A stretch of DNA of 5,176 nucleotides, taken from Bacillota bacterium (GTDB lineage Bacteria; Bacillota; Clostridia; Lachnospirales; Anaerotignaceae). The notes under the pieces were generated by a model. It had not been told where the DNA came from, made no database searches, and was given only the letters and a program-made list of their open reading frames with translations. Location of the stretch: contig JAEZPX010000245.1 in assembly GCA_023413275.1 (NCBI GenBank), positions 1 through 5,176 on the forward strand, read 5' to 3'. Of this stretch, positions 1-4,813 are shown in pieces (within the stretch, counting starts at the first letter, position 1; the number at the start of each line of letters is the position of its first letter). The translations under genes were made by a program, and so were the position numbers.

Positions 1-10
1 GAGGTAGATC

Positions 11-34
11 GCTAATGATAAGCTTAGCCTTTTT
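11..34 (+). terminator. Weak hairpin with T-run, possible terminator of an upstream gene
   Basis: GCTAA (11-15) and TTAGC (24-28) form a 5-bp stem with an 8-base loop, followed by C and five T's (30-34). This could end a plus-strand gene lying left of the window. The stem is short and AT-rich, so it may be chance. No reading frame in the first 36 bases can be assigned to a gene: frame 1 stops at 13-15, and frame 3 gives a short hydrophobic stretch that stops at 51-53. Confidence 0.25.
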
Positions 35-36
35 AT

Positions 37-195
37 TGCTATATTTGCAGTAGTGCCATTAGTTTGTTTTCAGGGAAGGGGAAATCTCAGTGCGAAAATC
101 CGAACTGTCATATTCGGACGTGGGAGAAAAAGTAGTCATGAGAGATAAGACTGTAAAATCATTTTTCAAATGAAACAGACACCGATATGATAGCA
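37..195 (+). promoter_or_regulatory. Structured leader-type RNA, possibly a divergent cobalamin riboswitch
   Basis: TGCTATAT (37-44) can pair with ATATGATAGCA (185-195, one bulged G), closing a multi-branched domain. Inside are three hairpins: TCCGAA/TTCGGA (99-104 with 113-118), GTAGTC/GACTGT (132-137 with 149-154, two G-U pairs) and TCATTT/AAATGA (159-164 with 168-173). ATCTC (84-88) can also pair with GAGAT (142-146) in the loop of the second hairpin, a possible kissing contact. Pieces resembling cobalamin riboswitch boxes occur in the right order: TGCC at 54-57, GGGAA at 73-77, GTGCGAAAATCC at 90-101, a GTC...AAGAC arm at 135-151 and CCGATA at 182-187. The CCGCC...CTGTAA segment typical of that class is not recognisable, so the class is uncertain. 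Together with the terminator at 250-296 it looks like a transcription-attenuation unit, but no plus-strand gene follows. Confidence 0.4.
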
Positions 196-249
196 TGGAG
201 AATTTCTGTCATAAGAATTAGGCATAAATTCATGTGTATAAAGAGGTGG

Positions 250-296
250 AGACGAAGTCTTGAAGTCGGCATTGATTGAGACTTCGTCTTTTTTTT
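250..296 (+). terminator. Strong intrinsic terminator
   Basis: AGACGAAGTCT (250-260) and AGACTTCGTCT (279-289) form a perfect 11-bp stem with an 18-base loop, and eight T's run from 289 to 296. The T-run is on the plus-strand side only, so it terminates rightward transcripts. GAAGTC occurs twice on the left arm and loop (254-259 and 262-267), so the right arm has two alternative partners, which may matter for switching. It lies about 55 bases after the folded RNA at 37-195 and about 190 bases before the 3' end of the oppositely oriented hydrogenase gene. Confidence 0.9.
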
Positions 297-454
297 GAAT
301 TTTCACTGGTCAGAAAAGAATGAATTAGAGCAGGATTTTAAGTCTATTTTGAAAATAGTGTAGTTGCTAAGCACAAAAGTTTTTGGCAAGAAGGAAGGAT
401 AAATTAAATATTAGTGTAACTTCAAATTATTAGTCAAAGTTTATTAATAAAAAT
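297..454. other. Spacer without a recognisable gene
   Basis: This AT-rich stretch lies between the strong terminator and the hydrogenase 3' end. No frame has a start codon with a ribosome site and a meaningful length. A short plus-strand frame ending at the TAG around 360 reads like a charged protein tail, but it has no start and enters from the terminator, so it is not called. Confidence 0.5.
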
Positions 455-475
455 TGACAAGGTAAATTATTGTCA
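449..475 (-). terminator. Candidate terminator of the hydrogenase gene
   Basis: Read on the minus strand, TGACAA (475-470) and TTGTCA (460-455) form a perfect 6-bp stem with a 9-base loop. ATTTTTATT follows directly (454 to about 446). It begins 11 bases after the hydrogenase stop codon. The stem has only two G-C pairs, so it is weak, but its position and U-rich tail fit a rho-independent terminator. Confidence 0.4.
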
Positions 476-486
476 GTCGGACATTT

Positions 487-1734
487 TTACCATTTCCTTA
501 TAAAAATATCTCTTTCCTCAAGCAAGCTATCCACGGTTTCTAACCCCAGATCATGCAACATTTTAACTACATAAGGATTATCAAATGGAGTTTTGTAAAT
601 GGCTTCTTCTCCATATCGAAGAACGCTTTTTTTTCCTTCTTCTTTTGGAATTAGCGATTTTGGGCCCCCCACGCAACCACCAACACAGCCCATTCCTTCA
701 TAGAAGTTGGCATTACCTGCTTCTGCGAGAATATCGTTGAGCATTTTCTTGCACTCCGCAACCCCATCTGCATGACGTGTTTTTACAGTAATCTCTCTGG
801 TTGGATTAATTCGTTCCACGGCTTCCTGTACTGCCTCACTGACGCCACCCGTTCCCGCATAAATTCTGCCTGCCTTAGATGAGTGGTCCCGTTCATCCTC
901 TTTCATCTCTTTTAGATTAAGTCCTGCAAAGTCAAAGATATCTTGGATCTCTTTAAATGTTAAGACAAAATCCGTAGAATCACAAACATCTTTTTCCTTA
1001 GCCTCTGCCTTTTTAGCCATACATGGGCCGATAAAAACCGTTATTGCACCGGGATAAAGTTCCTTTATGGAACGTCCACAAGCTACCATTGGTGAAACAG
1101 ATGCAGGAACATGAGAAACCAGCTGAGAATATACTTTTCTGATCATAGCAATCCATATTGGGCAGCAGCAACTCGTTAACTGAAAATCCTTTTCTGTCTT
1201 AATATTTCTATCAAACTCTAACGCTTCTTTCATTGTCAAGATATCAGCAAACAGAGCTACTTCTACCATTCCCGTAAAACCGATTCTTTTAAATGCAGCA
1301 CGCAATTTGCCTGGAGTGATCTCATCTGAGTACTGGTTTACAAATGCAGGGGCAATCATCGCATATACGGGTGTATTGGAACTATAAAGAGATTCTAACA
1401 TAGCCAAAGAATCCTTGCTCTCGATCATGTTTGCTTCTTTACAATTTCTAACGCAATCTCCACAACCTACGCAATTGTCGCCGTTAATATCGATATTTCC
1501 ATCAGGATTTATAAACAAAGCGTCAAATAAACATTTGCCTTTACATTCATCCTTATCCTCTGGAGCACAATTGCATTGACCTGTACGAAGAATCACCTCG
1601 TGCTTGTAGGGATTAATGAGGCAATCTAAATGATGAGGATCATACCCCTCATTTTCTATTAAGTTTAATTCTTCAGGCATTTTGCTGCTTACAGCAGCCT
1701 TCAGAAGTCTATTATATAAGTCTTCAAATGTCAT
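487..1734 (-). CDS. [FeFe]-hydrogenase, group B type, two [4Fe-4S] clusters plus H-cluster domain
   Basis: This is a 415-residue soluble iron hydrogenase, expected to interconvert protons and H2 using ferredoxin-type electrons in the cytoplasm; no signal peptide is seen. The N-terminal part holds two iron-sulfur sites: C54-x-C56-x7-C64-x3-C68 (unusual spacing) and C88-xx-C91-xx-C94-xxx-C98 (standard). The H-domain has all three signature loops: TSCCCPIW (187-194), GPCMAKKAE (236-244, with the lysine and glutamate expected near the active site) and EGMGCVGGC (346-354). All four cysteines that hold the H-cluster are therefore present. The extra cysteine in the first loop and the GMGCVGGC form of the third match group B rather than the classical CpI-like group. 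The ATG at 1734 is preceded by AGAGG with 7-base spacing; an in-frame TTG at 1764 would add ten residues but lacks a ribosome site. No partner subunit or HydE/F/G maturase is in the window, so it is probably monocistronic. Function within group B (H2 production or redox sensing) is not established here. Confidence 0.93.
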   Translation of the reverse strand: MTFEDLYNRLLKAAVSSKMPEELNLIENEGYDPHHLDCLINPYKHEVILRTGQCNCAPEDKDECKGKCLFDALFINPDGNIDINGDNCVGCGDCVRNCKEANMIESKDSLAMLESLYSSNTPVYAMIAPAFVNQYSDEITPGKLRAAFKRIGFTGMVEVALFADILTMKEALEFDRNIKTEKDFQLTSCCCPIWIAMIRKVYSQLVSHVPASVSPMVACGRSIKELYPGAITVFIGPCMAKKAEAKEKDVCDSTDFVLTFKEIQDIFDFAGLNLKEMKEDERDHSSKAGRIYAGTGGVSEAVQEAVERINPTREITVKTRHADGVAECKKMLNDILAEAGNANFYEGMGCVGGCVGGPKSLIPKEEGKKSVLRYGEEAIYKTPFDNPYVVKMLHDLGLETVDSLLEERDIFIRKW

Positions 1735-1741
1735 GGTTTTA

Positions 1742-1746
1742 CCTCT
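1742..1746 (-). promoter_or_regulatory. Ribosome binding site that sets the hydrogenase start
   Basis: On the minus strand AGAGG (followed by T at 1741) sits 7 bases before the ATG at 1734. This favours that ATG over the in-frame TTG at 1764, which would place the site inside the coding region. Confidence 0.7.
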
Positions 1747-1770
1747 TTTGTCGAAATGTATCAAAAAGTC

Positions 1771-1800
1771 TTACAACTACAATTGTTTAAGTGGTTGCAA
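1771..1800. promoter_or_regulatory. Imperfect 30-bp inverted repeat upstream of the hydrogenase gene
   Basis: TTACAACTAC (1771-1780) and GTGGTTGCAA (1791-1800) are inverted copies matching at 8 of 10 positions, separated by 10 bases. The element lies 37-66 bases upstream of the hydrogenase ATG. It could be an operator, or a hairpin in the minus-strand leader RNA, where one of the two mismatches becomes a G-U pair. No -10/-35 pair with good spacing could be fixed around it; two TATAAT-like boxes on the minus strand (1817-1812 and 1835-1830) lie farther upstream without a convincing -35. Confidence 0.35.
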
Positions 1801-2410
1801 AATTTAATTTTATTATATTAGATTTAATTATTATATAGTGTAAATATGTCCAGAAATGAGGGCATTATGTTATGATCAGTAGATAAAATTATTGAATCTC
1901 TTTAAATAAAAGTGATGAGTTGAAAGGCAAATTGAGAGAATCATTGAATAATGTAAAATTAAAATAAGTATTATATAGCAAGTCTTAATGTTATTTGTAT
2001 AAAAAATTTATTTATACATACGATTTACGTAAAGTTACAGCTTTTATTTTAAATCATCCAGAGATAATAAAACAATTTTTTAGTTAACCAGAAATAACTG
2101 TCCAGTTTATAATAGTTTATTCCAGATTAATTAAGTGTGAATTATTGAAGAGAGTGAAACCATAAGATTTCAAATTAATTGTTAAAATAAGATAAAACAT
2201 ATAGGAAACAGTTTAGAAGTGAATCAATGTATTTGTGATGTAAAAAGGTATTATAGATGGGAAATAGTTTAACACCCTTAATCGATTAGCGCAATACCAA
2301 TTCATTTAGAAATATAAGAGAAAAATCGGTTTATGTTCTTCTTATAATATTTAAATATATCCAAATAACTATAATTATTAAAAAACGAAGAATCAAGATA
2401 TTAAATATCA
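1801..2410. other. Long AT-rich spacer, no gene recognised
   Basis: Stop codons are dense in all frames and no open frame has a ribosome site. The stretch holds a perfect inverted repeat at 1996-2018, a run of four CCAG tetramers (2058, 2088, 2102, 2122), and a possible nested fold. In that fold GGTATT (2247-2252) pairs with AATACC (2293-2298), enclosing GGG (2259-2261) with CCC (2275-2277). A 13-bp palindrome, GATATTAAATATC, lies at 2397-2409. Chance palindromes are common in DNA this AT-rich, so none of these is called with confidence. Confidence 0.5.
1996..2018. repeat. Perfect 8-bp inverted repeat
   Basis: TGTATAAA (1996-2003) and TTTATACA (2011-2018) are exact inverted copies separated by 7 bases. 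No T-run follows on either strand, so it is not an obvious terminator. It could be a protein-binding dyad, but the base composition makes chance plausible. Confidence 0.35.
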
Positions 2411-2560
2411 ATGTGCAACAAATATTTGTTAAACTGTACCACCAAGAAAATGGTGCTCCTTGTTACTGAAAAATGTGCGATACCTAACCAAGAAAAAGTT
2501 GCTGATTTCGATGTACGTTCTATTGTGGTAAAATATCTTATATTCCATACCCCATTCTAA
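2411..2560 (+). CDS. Possible 49-residue small protein or coding relic
   Basis: An ATG at 2411 opens a 49-codon frame ending at TAA 2558-2560. The product begins MCNKYLLN, contains KKMVLLVTEKC and ends IFHTPF. It has three cysteines and no clear membrane segment or known motif; the family is not recognised. In favour: the segment is about 34% G+C, close to the real genes here and well above the flanking spacer. Against: no Shine-Dalgarno sequence precedes the ATG (only a GAAG about 20 bases upstream), no good promoter is seen, and a 49-codon open frame can arise by chance. It may be a decayed fragment of a larger gene. A palindrome (2397-2409) directly precedes the start. Confidence 0.22.
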   Translation: MCNKYLLNCTTKKMVLLVTEKCAIPNQEKVADFDVRSIVVKYLIFHTPF

Positions 2561-2683
2561 TATTTTATTATATCCTTCTTTTCAACATATCTTGTATAGA
2601 TTTTGTATAGTCTATAGATTTCCTTATCATAAATTAATTAGTTTTCTATTCTGTAAAAATATTTTGCAAATAATTTATGTGTT
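2561..2683. other. AT-rich spacer downstream of the LysR-type gene
   Basis: No gene is seen. TATAGA (2595-2600) and TCTATA (2611-2616) can form a 6-bp hairpin within a cluster of TGTATAG repeats. Minus-strand transcripts leaving the regulator gene pass through it, but there is no clear T-run, so termination here is uncertain. Confidence 0.4.
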
Positions 2684-3610
2684 TTAATAGAAATTCGAAT
2701 TAGAATTTCTAATAAAATCAATAAACAACCTGTCACATTGATTGAGTATATTTCCGACTTTATATGCAATTCCAACTTCCCATTGTAAAGGTGGGTTATC
2801 TAAACTAAAAAATTCTAAGTCCTTACTTTGTGCTGCATCAAGTAGGGCTCCTTCTGGTATAAATGTAACGCCCATACCATTTCTTACAATATTAATAGCA
2901 GTAACAATGTTAGAAGTTTCTAGCAAAATATTTGGGCTAATATTGCACTTATTTAAATAATTATCCGAAATATGTCGTATGTTTTGTCCCTTGCGTAAAA
3001 GTATAAATTGACTTTCTGCAAACCTTTCGAAATCCTTAGAAGACATACGGTTTATCCTTCCAGTGGTGTAATGATAATTGTCTAAGAACGGATTTTTTTT
3101 ATTGATACAGAACAGGATTTTTTCATAATATAGATGTTCAAAAGTGAAGTTGTTGTATACATTTGGAAGATGAAAAATACAAAAATCCACCATTTTCCTT
3201 TCTATCATAGAGGCCATCTCTTGATGAGTACCTTCTTTTATATTAACAGATATGCCTGGATATCTTATTTTAAATTCAGGGAAAATACGTGGCAACAAAA
3301 CAGAGGATCGCCAAGGTGTAATTCCTATTGTAACCATTCCGTTTTCTTCATTCTGTAAATTTGATAACTCTTGGGCCATTAGCTTTTCTTTTCTAAGAAT
3401 ATCGGTCAGATAGGTTAAATAAATTTCTCCTGCTCTTGTTAATTTTAATGGGTGAGATGAACGATTAAATAGGGGCTCTCCTATTTTTTCTTCAAGTCGT
3501 TTTAAATATTTACTCAAAGAAGGTTGGGAAATATACAAATTCTCTGCCGCTTTAGAGATGCTTTTTGTTTCTACAATTGCCATAAAATATTCGTAGTTTT
3601 TGAACAGCAT
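2684..3610 (-). CDS. LysR-type transcriptional regulator
   Basis: This is a 308-residue protein of normal length for the family. Residues 1-60 form the winged helix-turn-helix; the recognition region is around 18-37 (ISKAAENLYISQPSLSKYLK), followed by the typical EEKIGEPLFNR turn (40-50). A linker helix (about 62-90) leads into a periplasmic-binding-protein-like effector domain (about 91-300) starting GMVTIGITPWRSS; FKIRYPGI follows at 113-120. The start ATG at 3608-3610 has a near-perfect ribosome site, AAAGGAGG (3624-3617), 6 bases away. The gene is divergent from the dehydrogenase at 3783, separated by 172 bases that contain a LysR-like operator. By family precedent it should activate the divergent operon when it binds a small metabolite and repress its own gene. 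The effector is unknown, perhaps a hydroxy- or oxo-acid handled by the neighbouring enzymes. Confidence 0.93.
   Translation of the reverse strand: MLFKNYEYFMAIVETKSISKAAENLYISQPSLSKYLKRLEEKIGEPLFNRSSHPLKLTRAGEIYLTYLTDILRKEKLMAQELSNLQNEENGMVTIGITPWRSSVLLPRIFPEFKIRYPGISVNIKEGTHQEMASMIERKMVDFCIFHLPNVYNNFTFEHLYYEKILFCINKKNPFLDNYHYTTGRINRMSSKDFERFAESQFILLRKGQNIRHISDNYLNKCNISPNILLETSNIVTAINIVRNGMGVTFIPEGALLDAAQSKDLEFFSLDNPPLQWEVGIAYKVGNILNQCDRLFIDFIRNSNSNFY
2688..2711 (-). repeat. Perfect 9-bp inverted repeat across the regulator's last codons
   Basis: TAGAAATTC (2688-2696) and GAATTTCTA (2703-2711) are exact inverted copies with a 6-base loop, lying within the last nine codons of the LysR-type gene just before its stop. 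In minus-strand RNA this makes a stable, though AT-rich, hairpin. The following bases (ATTAAAAC) lack a U-run, so it may protect the 3' end or slow polymerase rather than terminate. It also explains the repetitive NSNSN ending of the protein. Confidence 0.45.
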
Positions 3611-3624
3611 AGAAATCCTCCTTT

Positions 3625-3665
3625 AACTATATGCTAAAAAAGCTATATAGTTAATAGTTTAATAG
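3625..3665. promoter_or_regulatory. Candidate LysR-type operator in the divergent spacer
   Basis: AACTATAT (3625-3632) and ATATAGTT (3645-3652) are an exact inverted repeat with 12 bases between. Overlapping it, CTAT-N7-ATAG (3643-3657) has the T-N11-A dyad geometry typical of LysR-family sites. ATAG recurs at 3647, 3654 and 3662, a 7-8 base phasing. The dyad centre (about 3650) is about 56 bases before the predicted transcription start of the dehydrogenase operon, the usual place for the main LysR recognition site. It also lies next to the regulator's own start, which fits autorepression. Confidence 0.55.
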
Positions 3666-3684
3666 ATATTGGACAGAAAGTAAA
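3656..3684 (-). promoter_or_regulatory. Possible promoter of the LysR-type gene
   Basis: On the minus strand TTTACT (3684-3679) and TAAACT (3661-3656) are separated by 17 bases, each matching 4 of 6 consensus positions. The predicted start would fall within the operator region, so the regulator could block its own transcription. The match is modest. Confidence 0.3.
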
Positions 3685-3699
3685 CTGAAAATATATAAT
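3670..3699 (+). promoter_or_regulatory. Sigma-A-type promoter of the dehydrogenase operon
   Basis: TGGACA (3670-3675, 5 of 6 to consensus) and a perfect TATAAT (3694-3699) are separated by 18 bases. Transcription would start near 3706, leaving an untranslated leader of about 77 bases. That leader contains small inverted repeats (ACAAAT 3711-3716 with ATTTGT 3737-3742; ATTG/CAAT at 3715-3725) and the palindrome CGGCCG (3727-3732), a GC island in AT-rich DNA. Confidence 0.6.
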
Positions 3700-3782
3700 A
3701 ATTTAACAGGACAAATTGAAACAATACGGCCGGAATATTTGTTTTACTGTTTTAAAATATTAAAAATATTGGAGGAAAATAA

Positions 3783-4802
3783 ATGTATCAAGCAGTGATG
3801 GTTGATAGGTATTATGGAAGTATAAGCCTAGAAAACCAAGAATATATCAAAGAGGCATATAAACAAAATGGCATAAATCTTCGGTTGGAGCACTATATAA
3901 CGCCTGAGGAAATTATTGCAGGCTGTCCGGATGCTGACGTAATTTTAGGGACAGGTAATCCTCCAATTAATCAAAGTGTTTTGGAAAACTTACCTAAATT
4001 AAAAGCAGTGCAGCGTTTTGGTATAGGTGTAAATTCTATTGACCTGGAAGCAGCGAAAAAAGCCGGTGTTTTAATTCTAAATATGCCAGGATTTTGCGTA
4101 GAGGAACTTGCACTTCATGCAACCGCATTAATATTAAATGCTATTAGAAATGTATCCTATTACGATCGTGGTATTCGCAATGGTGAATGGCGTAAAGCAC
4201 AGGGACATGTTCCAAGAAATCCAAAAGATTTGACATTAGGCTTATATGGATTTGGCGGCTCTGCAAAGCCACTATACAATATTTTTCATAAAGGATTCGG
4301 AACCAAAGTGATTACTTGTGATCCATATGTTTCTGATTCTATAAAAGAAACATTTGATATAGATATTGTATCTTTTGATGAATTATTGGCTCAGTCGGAT
4401 ATTATTTCTATTCATGCGCCATTAACAGCAGAGACAAAAAAAATATTCAACAAGGATGCGTTTGATAAAATGAAATCGGATGGCATGATTGTTAATATTT
4501 CCAGAGGGGAATTAATTGATCAGACGGATCTTATCCAGGCATTGAAAGAAGAGAAGATTCGCTTTGCTGGTTTAGATGTGTTTGAACAAGAACCATTACC
4601 CAAAGATAGCCCATTGGTAAATATGGAGCAAGTGGTTTTGACGTGTCACAGTGCTTTTTATGGCGACCATGCGCAACAAAATCAAATTCAATTATCTATT
4701 GACCTTGTAAGCAGCGTGTTGAACCAGTCATGCGTAAAGCAAGTGTATATTGCAAATAAAGGTGTAGTAAGTAAAATTCAAGATTTTAAAATCTGTGATT
4801 AA
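3783..4802 (+). CDS. D-isomer-specific 2-hydroxyacid dehydrogenase, CtBP-like branch
   Basis: This is a 339-residue cytoplasmic NAD-dependent enzyme expected to interconvert a 2-oxo acid and a D-2-hydroxy acid. The split substrate domain (1-100 and the C-terminus) includes RFGIGVNSIDL (78-88). The nucleotide domain starts near 150 with GFGGSA (156-161), where the usual last glycine of GxGxxG is alanine. D180 in CDPYVS ends the second strand and points to NAD rather than NADP. The catalytic set is complete: R241 (SRGELID), E270 (FEQEP) and H289 (CHSAFY). The HSAFY form and overall pattern suit the CtBP-like subgroup; phosphoglycerate dehydrogenase is less likely because there is no ACT domain. 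GGAGG (3771-3775) lies 7 bases before the ATG. It is the first gene of an operon with the RraA-like gene 11 bases downstream, probably under the divergent LysR-type protein. The substrate is unknown; glyoxylate, hydroxypyruvate, pyruvate or a branched oxo acid are all possible. Confidence 0.92.
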   Translation: MYQAVMVDRYYGSISLENQEYIKEAYKQNGINLRLEHYITPEEIIAGCPDADVILGTGNPPINQSVLENLPKLKAVQRFGIGVNSIDLEAAKKAGVLILNMPGFCVEELALHATALILNAIRNVSYYDRGIRNGEWRKAQGHVPRNPKDLTLGLYGFGGSAKPLYNIFHKGFGTKVITCDPYVSDSIKETFDIDIVSFDELLAQSDIISIHAPLTAETKKIFNKDAFDKMKSDGMIVNISRGELIDQTDLIQALKEEKIRFAGLDVFEQEPLPKDSPLVNMEQVVLTCHSAFYGDHAQQNQIQLSIDLVSSVLNQSCVKQVYIANKGVVSKIQDFKICD

Positions 4803-4813
4803 GGGTGAAGAAA

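Noticed and set aside
1..53. Short hydrophobic reading frame (frame 3, ending at TAG 51-53) as the tail of a membrane protein
   Set aside because: Only 16 codons are visible and frame 1 also ends early with TAA, so the true frame, if any, cannot be chosen.
1..300. T-box leader, lysine riboswitch, FMN riboswitch or 6S RNA
   Set aside because: The T-box GGTGG-ACC-GCG core is absent, the lysine aptamer boxes are not in order, the FMN core is absent, and the fold is multi-branched rather than one long rod as in 6S RNA.
300..362. Plus-strand frame reading like a charged protein tail, ending near 360
   Set aside because: It has no start codon and emerges from the terminator sequence; too short to support as a pseudogene.
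1735..1764. TTG start that would lengthen the hydrogenase by ten residues
   Set aside because: No ribosome site precedes it, while the internal ATG at 1734 has AGAGG at ideal spacing located within the proposed extension.
2058..2125. Four CCAG tetramers as a repeat array or CRISPR-like element
   Set aside because: Spacing is irregular (30, 14 and 20 bases) and the tetramer is too short; there is no conserved repeat unit.
2595..2616. TATAGA/TCTATA hairpin as the LysR-type gene's terminator
   Set aside because: It is about 70 bases beyond the stop codon, low in G+C and lacks a T-run on the minus strand; kept only as a note in the spacer entry.
2742..2960. A 72-codon plus-strand open frame
   Set aside because: It lies entirely within the LysR-type gene on the opposite strand, has no ribosome site, and its sequence is explained by the regulator's coding constraint.
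3134..3358. A 74-codon plus-strand open frame
   Set aside because: It is also antisense to the LysR-type gene, without a ribosome site or recognisable protein features.
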